Below are positions 26,050 through 34,459 of a stretch of 64,000 bases of DNA, piece after piece. The stretch comes from Thalassolituus hydrocarboniclasticus (lineage in GTDB: Bacteria > Pseudomonadota > Gammaproteobacteria > Pseudomonadales > Oceanobacteraceae), in assembly GCF_025345565.1 (NCBI RefSeq), contig NZ_CP054475.1, positions 3,947,129 to 4,011,128 on the forward strand. The letters run 5' to 3'. The position numbers were made by a program, and so were the translations under genes. The notes under the pieces were generated by a model, which saw nothing but the letters and a program-made list of their open reading frames with translations, had not been told where the DNA came from and did not search any database. The first letter of the stretch is position 1; every line of letters starts with the position of its first letter.

Positions 26050-27693
26050 ATGGCAGAGGGAACAGGGTCGGATTCCGCCCGGCGCTGGCGCGACAAATAT
26101 CTCGACCTGTTAGACAGCCACGAGAAACTCAAAAACTCTTCCGAACTGCAGCACGACCAGATGCGCCGTGGTCTGGTGATGGTATCCCTGCTGGCTGAAG
26201 GTCAGGCAGCCGGTGTCGACAAATCCCTGAACGATCTGCGCGAAGCCCTGAAACCCGGCGCCAGCGGCATGAACCGGGTAATGGATGAGCTGGAGCGGGC
26301 CGTCAAACGTTTTGAAGAACAGAACACCGCCCAGGCCGAAGTGCTGCTGGGGCAGCTGAGTGACACCGCCGATAAACTGAGCCTGTGCCCACTACCCAAA
26401 CCTCTGCTGAAACGCATTAAAGATATCCGCAAAGGTGCCGCCAACGAGCTGCTGAGCTGGTCCGGTTATATCAACCAGCTACAGAGCTGGATTCAGATCC
26501 TCGGTGAAATTGCCACCCTCGAAGGCTTTGAAGAACAGCGTAACAGCAAGTGGTGGCAGCGCTGGTTTAAGCCCAGCGACACCGAAAGCGATGAAGAGAC
26601 AGCGGACGACAGTGCAGAACATGACGACCAGCCGGAAGCTGAGCCGGGCTTTTCTCATATTGCTCAGGAAGTTTCCGAAACCCTGCTCAACCTGCTGTCA
26701 CAGCTGGTGATTCCTGACCGTCTGAACCATACCGCCCTGAATCTGCAAAACCGTCTGCAGGAAGGTCTGAACTGGTACGAACTGGTACCTCTGCTGGAAG
26801 ACACTACCGACTTCCTGCTCGAATGTCTGGGCAACAGCCAGACCGAACTTGAGCAGTTTCTGCAAAGCCTCGATCAGCGCCTGAAAGCCATTCAGGTACT
26901 GGTCAGTGAAGCCAGCCAGGGACAACTGGAACGCAAGCGCGCCCGCCTTGATCTCGACAGCATGGTGCGCGACCAGATTGCCGATATCCGCTCAGTGGTC
27001 ACCGGCTCCGGCGATCTGGGCGAGCTGGGCGTCAGTGTGCGTGATCACCTGACCATGATCGTGCAGGCGATGGAAAAATATCAGAAGGAAGAAGAAGAGC
27101 GCGAAGAACGCCTCGCCGCCCGGCTGGAAATGCTGCAGGCGCGACTGAGCGAAATGGAAAAAGAAGTCACCGAAAGCCGGGTTGCCATCGAAGAACAGAA
27201 ACGCCGTGCCACCCACGACAACCTCACCGGCCTGCCCAACCGTGATGCCTATCAGGCGCGGCTGGCCGATGAACTGCTGCGCCGCAACCGCTATGGCGGC
27301 TCACTGGCTTTGGTGGTGGGTGATGTCGATCACTTCAAACGCATCAACGATAATTATGGCCACCTGGCCGGTGATAAAGTGCTGCAGCTGATCGCCCGCT
27401 CATTGCGTAAAAACCTGCGCGATGTCGATTTTATCGCCCGCTACGGCGGTGAAGAATTTGTCATCCTGATGCCGGAAACCAATACCGCCGATGCGATGAT
27501 TGCCGCCGAGAAGCTGCGCGCCAAAATCGAAAACAGCCCGTTCAACTTCAAAAAAGAACGGGTACCTATCACCATGTCCTTTGGTGTCAGTGAGTTTCAT
27601 GCACTGGAATCACCGGACGCCGTTTTCGATCGTGCCGACAAAGCACTGTATCAGGCCAAAAAAGAAGGCCGTAACCGTATCTGTCAGGGCTGA
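26050..27693 (+). CDS. Diguanylate cyclase with GGDEF domain
   Basis: A 547-residue cytoplasmic protein. The long N-terminal part (about 1-340) is helical and acidic in the middle, with no recognised sensor domain; a coiled coil (about 335-385, rich in E and R) leads into the GGDEF domain (about 390-545). The active motif is GGEEF at 466-470. An inhibitory-site RxxD (RDVD, 457-460) lies exactly five residues before it, so product inhibition is expected. DNLTGLPNRDAY marks the domain start. It makes c-di-GMP. A perfect inverted repeat covers its stop codon. Confidence 0.93.
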   Translation: MAEGTGSDSARRWRDKYLDLLDSHEKLKNSSELQHDQMRRGLVMVSLLAEGQAAGVDKSLNDLREALKPGASGMNRVMDELERAVKRFEEQNTAQAEVLLGQLSDTADKLSLCPLPKPLLKRIKDIRKGAANELLSWSGYINQLQSWIQILGEIATLEGFEEQRNSKWWQRWFKPSDTESDEETADDSAEHDDQPEAEPGFSHIAQEVSETLLNLLSQLVIPDRLNHTALNLQNRLQEGLNWYELVPLLEDTTDFLLECLGNSQTELEQFLQSLDQRLKAIQVLVSEASQGQLERKRARLDLDSMVRDQIADIRSVVTGSGDLGELGVSVRDHLTMIVQAMEKYQKEEEEREERLAARLEMLQARLSEMEKEVTESRVAIEEQKRRATHDNLTGLPNRDAYQARLADELLRRNRYGGSLALVVGDVDHFKRINDNYGHLAGDKVLQLIARSLRKNLRDVDFIARYGGEEFVILMPETNTADAMIAAEKLRAKIENSPFNFKKERVPITMSFGVSEFHALESPDAVFDRADKALYQAKKEGRNRICQG

Positions 27694-27707
27694 TAGCCCT
27701 GACAGAT
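27679..27707. repeat. Perfect 13-bp inverted repeat covering the cyclase stop codon
   Basis: ATCTGTCAGGGCT, loop GAT, AGCCCTGACAGAT. The TGA stop (27691-27693) straddles the arm and the loop. There is no T run. It may be a 3-prime stabilising hairpin or terminator. Confidence 0.75.
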
Positions 27708-27751
27708 AGCGCCACAATGGCAGAAATCTGGCTGCAACTATTGATCTTTTC

Positions 27752-27795
27752 TTTCGCTCTGATAAATTCCCGCCTCAAATCTTTCGATTCGAAAC
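27752..27795 (+). promoter_or_regulatory. Candidate DeoR-type operator upstream of the glmS regulator
   Basis: CTTTCGCTC at 27751-27759 and the palindrome TTTCGA-T-TCGAAA at 27782-27794, just before the regulator start. DeoR/AgaR family proteins often bind TTTCG repeats. Autoregulation is inferred. Confidence 0.45.
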
Positions 27796-27801
27796 ATAAT
27801 A

Positions 27802-28608
27802 ATGCCCAAACGCAATACGGTACAACGCCGCCACGGCATTCTCAGCCAGCTGAGTAAGCACGGTCAGGTCCAGGTTGAAGAACTGGCGCGGCGTTTTGAT
27901 ACCTCCGAAGTCACCATCCGCAAAGACCTTGCGACCCTTGAGCAAAGCGGCCTGCTGCTGCGCCGCTACGGTGGCGCAATTCCGCTGCCAAGCGAGCTGA
28001 TGAGTGAACCTGCGGGCACGGATGATGGTCAGAGTCCTGCTCAGCAGAAAGTTTCGAAACGAAAGCAGGCAATTGCCCGGGCCGCCGCCAGCTGTATCCG
28101 CGACCATAACCGCATCATTATCGATTTCGGCAGCACCACCGCCGCACTGATTCCGGAGTTACAGAGCAAGCGCGGTCTGGTGGTAATGACCAACTCGCTG
28201 AACGTTGCCAACGCCGTGCGCGAGCTGGAAAACGAGCCGACGCTGCTGCTCAGCGGCGGCACCTGGGATGCCCATTCCGAGTCCTTTCAGGGCCAGATTG
28301 CCGAGCAGGTACTGCGCTCTTACGACTTCGACCAGCTGTTTATCGGCTGCGACGGTATCGACCTCGAACGCGGCACCACCACCTTTAACGAGCTGCTGGG
28401 CTTAAGCCGGGTGATGGCCGAAGCGGCGCGCGAAGTGATTGTACTGGCGGAAGCCGACAAGGTCGGACGGCGTATTCCCAACCTCGAATTACCCTGGTCA
28501 GCGGTCAATATTCTGATTACCGATGACCGGCTCAGCACTGAGCAACAGACATTAATCGAACAACAGGGCGTGCGCGTAATCATCGCGGCGTCCGGCAACG
28601 GAGAATAA
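27802..28608 (+). CDS. DeoR-family transcriptional regulator upstream of glmS
   Basis: A 268-residue DeoR/GlpR-type repressor. The N-terminal HTH (about 5-60) contains [23 protein letters not shown], the family signature (quoted in part). The C-terminal sugar-phosphate sensor domain has [28 protein letters not shown] and [10 protein letters not shown]. It ends 4 bases before glmS and its gene shares the glmS transcript. Relatives in this location are thought to control amino-sugar genes, probably sensing a glucosamine or GlcNAc phosphate; the ligand is not proven. Confidence 0.87.
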   Translation: MPKRNTVQRRHGILSQLSKHGQVQVEELARRFDTSEVTIRKDLATLEQSGLLLRRYGGAIPLPSELMSEPAGTDDGQSPAQQKVSKRKQAIARAAASCIRDHNRIIIDFGSTTAALIPELQSKRGLVVMTNSLNVANAVRELENEPTLLLSGGTWDAHSESFQGQIAEQVLRSYDFDQLFIGCDGIDLERGTTTFNELLGLSRVMAEAAREVIVLAEADKVGRRIPNLELPWSAVNILITDDRLSTEQQTLIEQQGVRVIIAASGNGE

Positions 28609-28612
28609 CAAT

Positions 28613-30427
28613 ATGTGTGGCATTGTCGGCGCGGTAGCGCAGCGTGATGTGGCGGAAATCCTGCTCGAAGGCTTAAAGCGTCTGGAATACCGCGGTTACG
28701 ACTCCGCCGGCCTGGCGATTATTAATGGTCAGGCCGAACTGAAACGCCTGCGTCGTCTGGGCAAGGTTCAGGCGCTGGCCGATGCGGTAAAAGCCGATCC
28801 GCTGCCCGGCGGTACCGGCATCGCTCACACCCGCTGGGCGACCCACGGTGAGCCGTCCGAAGCCAACGCCCACCCGCATATTTCCGGCGACATCGCCGTG
28901 GTGCATAACGGCATCATCGAAAACCACGAAACCCTGCGCCGCGAACTGCAGGCCCAGGGTTATGTGTTTACCTCGCAGACCGATACCGAAGTGATCGCCC
29001 ATCTGGTCGAGCGCGAACTGAAAAACGCCGACTCGCTGCTGGCCGCCGTTATGGCTGCCCGCAGCCAGCTGCATGGCGCTTATGGCATGGTGGTGATCGA
29101 GCGCCAGCAGCCAGAGCATATGATCGTCGCCCGCTCCGGCAGCCCGCTGGTGATTGGTTTTGGTATTGGTGAGCACTTTGTCGCCTCTGACCAGCTGGCC
29201 CTTCTGCCGGTGACGCGCAAATTCGCTTTCCTAGAAGAAGGTGATGTGGCCGAGATCCGCCGCGATGGCGTCAGCGTTTACGATCGCGACAACAACGCCG
29301 TTGAACGCGAAGCCCACGAAAGCACCGTCGAACATGATGCCGGTGACAAAGGCGAATTCCGCCACTACATGCTGAAAGAAATCTACGAACAGCCGCAGGC
29401 CATTGCCAATACCCTCGAAGGCCGCCTGTTTAACGGCCAGCTGAACCTCGAAGCGCTGGGCGACCTGAGCGGTATCGAACAGGTACAGATTATCGCCTGC
29501 GGCACCAGTTATCACGCTGGCATGACCGCGCGCTACTGGATCGAAGATATTGCCGGCGTGGCCTGTAATATCGAGATCGCCTCGGAATTCCGTTACCGCA
29601 AATCCGTGGTGCGCCCCAACAGTCTGCTGGTCACCATTTCCCAGAGTGGCGAAACCGCCGACACCCTGGCCGCCCTGCGCCTGGGTAAAGAACTGGGTTT
29701 CAGCAAAACACTGACCGTCTGTAACGTGCCCGGCTCTTCACTGGTGCGCGAATCCGATATGGCACTGATGACCCGTGCCGGTGCCGAAATCGGCGTGGCC
29801 TCAACCAAAGCCTTCACCACCCAGCTGGTCGCCCTGCTGCTGCTGACCGCGGCACTGGGCCGTGGCCGTGATATGGATAAAGCCAGCGAACAGCGTATCG
29901 CCGACGCCCTCACCAGCCTGCCGGGCTTAATCGATAAAGCACTGCAGATGAACGCCGACATTCAGAAGCTGGCCGAGCACTTTGCCGAGAAGCACCACGC
30001 TCTGTTCCTTGGCCGTGGCGACCAGTACCCGATTGCGATGGAAGGTGCGCTGAAGCTGAAAGAAATTTCTTATATTCATGCCGAAGCCTACGCCGCCGGT
30101 GAACTGAAACACGGCCCGCTGGCACTGATCGACGCCGAAATGCCGATCGTCGTGGTTGCACCGCACAACGATCTGGTGGAAAAACTGAAATCGAATATCG
30201 AAGAAGTACGCGCCCGTGGCGGCGAGCTGTACGTGTTTGCCGACGAAGCCGCGGAAATCAGCCCGCAGGCCAATATGCAGGTAATGGCCGTTCCGCACTG
30301 CGACGACATCATCGCCCCGGTACTCTACACATTGCCGCTGCAGTTACTGAGCTACCACGTTGCCGTAATCAAAGGCACCGACGTCGACCAGCCGCGGAAT
30401 CTGGCCAAGAGTGTGACGGTGGAGTAA
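28613..30427 (+). CDS. glmS: Glutamine-fructose-6-phosphate aminotransferase GlmS
   Basis: A 604-residue enzyme making glucosamine-6-phosphate from fructose-6-phosphate and glutamine, the entry step to UDP-GlcNAc. Nucleophile Cys2 (MCGIVGA) starts the glutaminase domain, which includes THTRWATHG-type residues (AHTRWATHG) and SQTDTEV. Two SIS sugar-isomerase domains follow (about 285-420 and 455-590) with [17 protein letters not shown] and [11 protein letters not shown]. It ends in the conserved KSVTVE. GGAGAA precedes the start. Confidence 0.97.
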   Translation: MCGIVGAVAQRDVAEILLEGLKRLEYRGYDSAGLAIINGQAELKRLRRLGKVQALADAVKADPLPGGTGIAHTRWATHGEPSEANAHPHISGDIAVVHNGIIENHETLRRELQAQGYVFTSQTDTEVIAHLVERELKNADSLLAAVMAARSQLHGAYGMVVIERQQPEHMIVARSGSPLVIGFGIGEHFVASDQLALLPVTRKFAFLEEGDVAEIRRDGVSVYDRDNNAVEREAHESTVEHDAGDKGEFRHYMLKEIYEQPQAIANTLEGRLFNGQLNLEALGDLSGIEQVQIIACGTSYHAGMTARYWIEDIAGVACNIEIASEFRYRKSVVRPNSLLVTISQSGETADTLAALRLGKELGFSKTLTVCNVPGSSLVRESDMALMTRAGAEIGVASTKAFTTQLVALLLLTAALGRGRDMDKASEQRIADALTSLPGLIDKALQMNADIQKLAEHFAEKHHALFLGRGDQYPIAMEGALKLKEISYIHAEAYAAGELKHGPLALIDAEMPIVVVAPHNDLVEKLKSNIEEVRARGGELYVFADEAAEISPQANMQVMAVPHCDDIIAPVLYTLPLQLLSYHVAVIKGTDVDQPRNLAKSVTVE

Positions 30428-30524
30428 GCAACGGCTGAACGGCCACGGGTTCTACCCCGTCCTCATATTCAGTTGAGGACTGTATGCAGTCCCTATCAGA
30501 GCACTCGAGAGCAAGATAAGAGCA

Positions 30525-30713
30525 ATGAGAAAGCAGAAAAAGTTTTCTCCGGATGGCTTTGCGCAACACTGCGGCCTGGACCGTAGCTACATGGGCAGAA
30601 TTGAACGGGGCGAGGTAAACATTACAGTGGAAAAGCTCTACCGCATTGCGGCAGAGCTGGGTTGTGAGCCAGGGGAGCTGCTTCCGCCTGCTAAGGTGTC
30701 AGACATCATCTAG
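30525..30713 (+). CDS. Small Xre-family HTH regulator (start uncertain)
   Basis: A 62-residue helix-turn-helix protein from the ATG at 30525. FAQHCGLDRSYMGRIERGEVN is the classic Xre/C-protein HTH (quoted in part), followed by EKLYRIAAELGCEPGELLP. Family members normally start 10-15 residues earlier with an ALGxRIRxLR helix. The in-frame codons upstream of this ATG encode ALESKIRA, so translation may really start near a CTG at 30480, or the gene has lost its start. It borders an AT-rich accessory region and may regulate it. Confidence 0.65.
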   Translation: MRKQKKFSPDGFAQHCGLDRSYMGRIERGEVNITVEKLYRIAAELGCEPGELLPPAKVSDII

Positions 30714-30728
30714 TTTTTCACTAAGAAG

Positions 30729-31052
30729 TTACTGAATAGTTACCCCGTTTAAGTCTTTGCCATAACGATAAAGGCTCACCAATGCCCTTCCTGATTTACC
30801 GCTCCCAAGTCGAGTCCCTTCAGCCAAAGCTTCTTTGATTAGATCAGATGACTTCAGCTTTTCTGTGACCAGCTCCTCAACAAGAGGCCTTAGTTGCTGG
30901 ATCATTGCTCGGGCTCCCGCTTCCACACCGTCGCGAAAGCCTCTTTCGTAATCGCTCTCCTCACGTTTGGGTTGATATTCCCCCTCTTTACCTTGGGTTT
31001 CAAGGTTGTCTTCGATGGTAGCCACAGCAAGACGTTTCTTTGTTTGACTCAT
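30729..31052 (-). CDS. Charged 107-residue protein of unknown family
   Basis: The start is placed at 31052 (MSQTKKRLAV) because GAAGGACAG lies at the right distance; the frame extends 90 bases upstream, but that extension crosses the neighbouring Cys-rich gene in another frame. The protein is hydrophilic and probably helical, rich in E, K and R (EEYERGFRDG-like region, LVEELVTEKLKSSDLIKEAL), with no signal peptide. It is the last gene of a leftward cluster with the Cys-rich peptide (28 bases upstream) and the Gly/Ala-rich protein. No function is recognised; an immunity or accessory role is a guess. Confidence 0.6.
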   Translation of the reverse strand: MSQTKKRLAVATIEDNLETQGKEGEYQPKREESDYERGFRDGVEAGARAMIQQLRPLVEELVTEKLKSSDLIKEALAEGTRLGSGKSGRALVSLYRYGKDLNGVTIQ

Positions 31053-31080
31053 GATCTGTCCTTCGTAAAGTAGTAATTTT

Positions 31081-31215
31081 TTAACAATCACAGCAGTAGT
31101 AACAGCGATCACAGCAACTCTGGATGTCACCTTCCTGGTCACAGCAGTTGCACCACCCGGCTCGAAAGACCAGAACGCCGAATTTCTTAACAGGCGTTAA
31201 ACTGATAAAAACCAT
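31081..31215 (-). CDS. Cysteine-rich 44-residue peptide
   Basis: A short frame not noticeable at usual length cut-offs. It begins MVFISLTPVKKFG and ends in a 23-residue tail with nine cysteines: WCNCC, then CC, C, CC and C (C22, C24, C25, C34, C35, C38, C41, C42, C44). The ribosome site TTGAGG lies at a good distance from the ATG. It lies 10 bases after the Gly/Ala-rich gene and 28 bases before the 107-residue gene, same strand. The pattern fits a disulfide-rich or metal-binding peptide, or a modified-peptide precursor. No family is recognised. Confidence 0.6.
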   Translation of the reverse strand: MVFISLTPVKKFGVLVFRAGWCNCCDQEGDIQSCCDRCYYCCDC

Positions 31216-31225
31216 GATATTAACC

Positions 31226-31549
31226 TCAATCAAAAAGGCAGCTGATGCCATAAATAACGCCAGCGGCTATGGCTACCGGAGCTGCAGCGGTGATGATGGC
31301 TCCGGTAGCCATTCCTCCACCAACGACACCACCAATGGTGGCCATTCCAGAAGCAATGGCCGCCGCTCCCGTTGTTCCTGCAGCACCAGCTGATGCAGCC
31401 AAAGTTGCACCCAAAGTACCTGATGTTGCCGACATGATTGTTGCCCCTGACCCTCCAACAACTGCTGATGCCGTAGAAGCCGCTGATGCAGCTGTTAAGC
31501 CACCTCCAGCCAAGCCAACTTTTGTAGATCGGGTGATATTTTTGTGCAT
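31226..31549 (-). CDS. Glycine/alanine-rich hydrophobic protein
   Basis: A 107-residue protein from the ATG at 31549, chosen because GGAGA lies 6 bases upstream; a TTG at 31561 is the alternative. After a basic start (MHKNITRSTK), almost the whole chain is G, A, S, T, V, I, with repeated GxxxG and glycine-zipper spacing and a final helix (VAIAAGVIYGISCLFD). It has a GG near residue 14-15 that could be a leader-cleavage site. It would insert into membranes. Pore-forming bacteriocin, holin-like or membrane toxin are possibilities. It is the first gene of the leftward cluster. Confidence 0.6.
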   Translation of the reverse strand: MHKNITRSTKVGLAGGGLTAASAASTASAVVGGSGATIMSATSGTLGATLAASAGAAGTTGAAAIASGMATIGGVVGGGMATGAIITAAAPVAIAAGVIYGISCLFD

Positions 31550-31610
31550 GACATTCTCCAAGATTTCTGAGTTAGCCCCTCAAGCAGGGATTTCTAGTCA
31601 AACATAACCT

Positions 31611-31764
31611 TGGGTAAGTTGAAAATGCACTCAGCCATATATATATTTCGAACAACAAAAGCACTGGGTAATGTATTTCAATAATTAAAATGAAATCCAT
31701 ACCCAATGAAATATTTTATTGGAATAATATTAAAAATTACTTATTTTTTAGTTGGCTATGGGTA
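31611..31764. promoter_or_regulatory. Divergent control region with TGGGTA repeats and palindrome
   Basis: TGGGTAA occurs at 31611, 31665 and 31759, and the reverse TACCCA at 31700. The central pair forms a large inverted repeat: TGGGTA, 4 bases, ATTTCA, 10 bases, TGAAAT, 3 bases, TACCCA (31665-31705). The region is very AT-rich and lies between the leftward peptide cluster and the rightward 530-residue gene. It probably holds both promoters and a dimeric regulator site, perhaps for the nearby Xre protein. Confidence 0.55.
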
Positions 31765-31816
31765 ACTAGAAATAAGAGCGCGAACATTCGTCCACCTCGG
31801 TTTGAGCTGCAAAAAA

Positions 31817-33409
31817 ATGTCAGAAATATCGATCTCCCTATTAAAAGAACGATTCGGCGCTTCAAATATAAGGCGCCTACTTAGACAGACACGCCATATT
31901 CAGCACTACCTTTGGGAGCAGACGTTTGCACTTTGCCTGTATTCTCGGAGTTGTTATGTCTTGGAAGAGAAAGAAAAAGCTCACAATTACGCGCAGCGCA
32001 TTCGGATGGTTCATGTGCTGGAAAGACTTAACAATAATTACGTGGAGAGTGCAGTGCCTGACATGCTGAGAAAGCTATCGATCGGATATAGCTGCCCGAG
32101 CATCTTGGGAGAATTCAGGCATAGCCTCGATGATGAGTCAAAACAGATAAAAGGCGATGAGCTAACTTCCCACTTAAACCGATCTGCCTTAAAAGGAGCG
32201 GCGTCCGATCTTGAAGATGCCCTAGCATGCAGTTCGATCACATTCCCAAAGAACGACGACAGACATCCGTATAGCTTTCAGCAAATGCATTTGGCTCTAA
32301 GCAAGACATTGCCGTTATTTCAACAGCTACTGTTTCTACCGGCACCTGAGGAGCTCATTGTTAGCTGTGCCATAAAACACATACCAGTCACGAGAGAACC
32401 TACCTTACCGACCGAAGATGAAGTATTCCAGCAGATAGAAAGCAGTGTACTGGGGGAGTTCGAACGTATATCAGCCAATCTTTGGGCCAATCCACGAAGC
32501 AACAAGATTCATGAGCACTTCACCGAGCAAGTCGAATTTTATCTTTCCGATACATCACTTGATATCAGAATGGATCGCGCTTATCTAACATCTGTAAGTA
32601 ATTTCGGTGAGTTTGAAGCATTCATCGATGCTCTTTCAGCTGGCATACAAGCTGAACTGTATAAAACGGGTAAGGTCTCTCAATTCCACCGTATTCGCGG
32701 CAAAAGAAGCAAGGTGACTTTAACGTCAAGAGATGTGCTAAACACAATGGCCTCATGGCAGGAAAAGAACTCCATGGGCATTGTTAAGCGACTTGACCAA
32801 TGCCCAAGCATCATCGCAGCAATCTTAAGCTTCGATCTAGAGCATAGAGTCGGGCTTTTTGACGATCACCTAGGGTCAAATGGTGGGAAAAATGATGTTT
32901 TGAGAAGCATAGGGTTAAACGACACAACTTCACGGCTTGGCAAGATTAAGATCATTGAAAAACTTATCAGGTCATTCTTATGCGGTAAACCAGCAGTAGC
33001 CAGCTTCAGTATCAGAACTACACCTGGCGCAGTCTATGAGAATCACGAACCTGAGCTCAACAGAATGATGGAAAATTGGATCATCAAGGACAACGACAGG
33101 CCAGAAGAGAAAAACAGATACAAAACAATCACGGAGTTATACAAAAAAAGATCAAGCTACCTGTTGATAGAAGCCAAACCTCCTAGACCGGGCCAGGAGA
33201 ACGAGCGAAAAACGCAACGCAGACAATTCATCTCACCAAAAAAACGGGTTTATGAGCAAATTGAAAAGCGTAAGAACACCCCTGGTACAAAGCTCCCTGT
33301 GGGAAGCGAGCTAGCAATGCCGTTCTGGTCTGCGTTTGATCCAAACGAAGCCATTATTGATCCATTGCAAGGCCCGGGAGCCACGCACTCCAAAGAAAAC
33401 TCAGCTTGA
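31817..33409 (+). CDS. Large protein of unknown family in AT-rich insert
   Basis: 530 residues from the ATG at 31817 (a TTG 15 bases earlier is the alternative; neither has a strong ribosome site). There is no signal peptide or membrane helix. The first 100 residues are basic and helical (LLKERFGASNIRRLLRQTRH); the tail from about 430 is very basic and lysine/arginine-rich (KKRSSYLLIEAKPPRPG, QRRQFISPKKR). Codon use is unlike the neighbours, with many AGA and ATA codons, suggesting acquired DNA. No domain is recognised. Its divergent position opposite the peptide cluster suggests a shared control region. Confidence 0.7.
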   Translation: MSEISISLLKERFGASNIRRLLRQTRHIQHYLWEQTFALCLYSRSCYVLEEKEKAHNYAQRIRMVHVLERLNNNYVESAVPDMLRKLSIGYSCPSILGEFRHSLDDESKQIKGDELTSHLNRSALKGAASDLEDALACSSITFPKNDDRHPYSFQQMHLALSKTLPLFQQLLFLPAPEELIVSCAIKHIPVTREPTLPTEDEVFQQIESSVLGEFERISANLWANPRSNKIHEHFTEQVEFYLSDTSLDIRMDRAYLTSVSNFGEFEAFIDALSAGIQAELYKTGKVSQFHRIRGKRSKVTLTSRDVLNTMASWQEKNSMGIVKRLDQCPSIIAAILSFDLEHRVGLFDDHLGSNGGKNDVLRSIGLNDTTSRLGKIKIIEKLIRSFLCGKPAVASFSIRTTPGAVYENHEPELNRMMENWIIKDNDRPEEKNRYKTITELYKKRSSYLLIEAKPPRPGQENERKTQRRQFISPKKRVYEQIEKRKNTPGTKLPVGSELAMPFWSAFDPNEAIIDPLQGPGATHSKENSA

Positions 33410-33418
33410 GTCTACTTT

Positions 33419-33545
33419 TATATCAAACTCTATTTGATAAAGAATCTGGAGTTTTTCTAAAACTCCTCGGTATTTTAATCAAACTTTATTTAAAAAATGA
33501 TTATAGCTCACTCAAAAACGGCGGATTTCTTATCAAACTTTATTC
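33419..33545 (+). repeat. Degenerate direct repeats at the edge of the insert
   Basis: ATCAAACTYTATT occurs at 33422, 33478 and 33532, about 55 bases apart. The last two copies are also preceded by related CTnAAAA...CGGnATTT sequence. The block lies between the unknown 530-residue gene and the lipase and may mark the insert boundary. Confidence 0.55.
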
Positions 33546-33583
33546 ACAGGCTACAACTAACTCATTTCCCGGACTGTCTGGAT

Positions 33584-34450
33584 ATGCTCAGAAAATTACT
33601 CACCACCACGCTGCTCTGCTGCTTTCTGCCAGCGGTACAGGCTGCTCCTGATTTCGCTGAACTACGAGTGCAGGCGCAGCTGTCCGGCGATACTTACCTG
33701 ACCGACAGCGAACGTGAAGCGCAGCTTCTGCAGCAGGGCCAGACGCTGATTCATCAGGCTACGCTGGCGGATTCGCAGGTCAGTTATTTTCTCAGTCAGG
33801 GCAATGGCGTGCAGACCATCGCGATCCGTGGCACCGCCAATCTGGCGAATGTGATGGTCGATCTGGATATTGAATTTCAGCCGGACGAGCGTCTGGGCAT
33901 TACCCTGCATAACGGCTTCCGCAGTGCCGCCGAGGCCGTGTTTAACGATGTCAGACCACGGCTGGTTGCCGGCATGCCGGTGCAGATTACCGGCCACAGT
34001 CTGGGTGGTGCCATTGCCGTCGTGCTGGCGATGTATTTAAAACACGATACGGCAATGCAGATAACGCAGGTAATTACTTTCGGCCAGCCCAAGGTCACCA
34101 ACGTTACCGGCGCTGATATCTACAGCAGTATTCCGCTGACGCGGGTCGTTACCCAGAAAGATCTGGTGCCACTGGTGCCGCCACTGAGCCCGCTGCAGAT
34201 TAAGGATCTGGATGTTTACTGGCATATGGGCGAAGAAATTATTCTGCTCGGCGGCCAGCAATATTCGCAGACCCGCGGGTTAAAAAGCATGCTGCGCGCA
34301 ACCAAACTGAGCACGGCACTGCCGGATGAAAGCAACCTTCAGGCGCATCAGATCACCACTTATCAGGCGCTGATCGGTGAGCTGCTGCAGTCGGCCGAAG
34401 AAGTGCCTTACCAGATGGAAATCAATCTGTTCGGGCTGTCGATTAATTAA
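33584..34450 (+). CDS. Class 3 lipase family protein
   Basis: 288 residues from the ATG at 33584, where a signal peptide begins (MLRKLLTTTLLCCFLPAVQA); the open frame extends 87 bases upstream through the repeat block without a signal peptide. The lipase_3 core has the nucleophile elbow GHSLGGA (about residue 131-137), followed by TFGQPKVTN and the DLVPLVPP stretch typical of the family (catalytic Asp), with a late histidine likely in the HMGEEI region. It is secreted or periplasmic. It probably hydrolyses acylglycerols or phospholipids. It is convergent with the barrel gene, 9 bases apart. Confidence 0.85.
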   Translation: MLRKLLTTTLLCCFLPAVQAAPDFAELRVQAQLSGDTYLTDSEREAQLLQQGQTLIHQATLADSQVSYFLSQGNGVQTIAIRGTANLANVMVDLDIEFQPDERLGITLHNGFRSAAEAVFNDVRPRLVAGMPVQITGHSLGGAIAVVLAMYLKHDTAMQITQVITFGQPKVTNVTGADIYSSIPLTRVVTQKDLVPLVPPLSPLQIKDLDVYWHMGEEIILLGGQQYSQTRGLKSMLRATKLSTALPDESNLQAHQITTYQALIGELLQSAEEVPYQMEINLFGLSIN

Positions 34451-34459
34451 CCGGCAGCC

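Noticed and set aside
31611-31764. Plasmid-type replication origin with iterons
   Set aside because: Only four short copies in mixed orientation, and the adjacent 530-residue protein has no replication-initiator motif that I can see.
33419-33545. CRISPR array
   Set aside because: Only three degenerate 13-base matches, spacer-like parts related to each other, no cas genes nearby.
33406-33651. 81-codon frame across the repeat block
   Set aside because: It starts at a TTG, overlaps the end of the 530-residue gene and the lipase start, and consists mostly of translated repeats.
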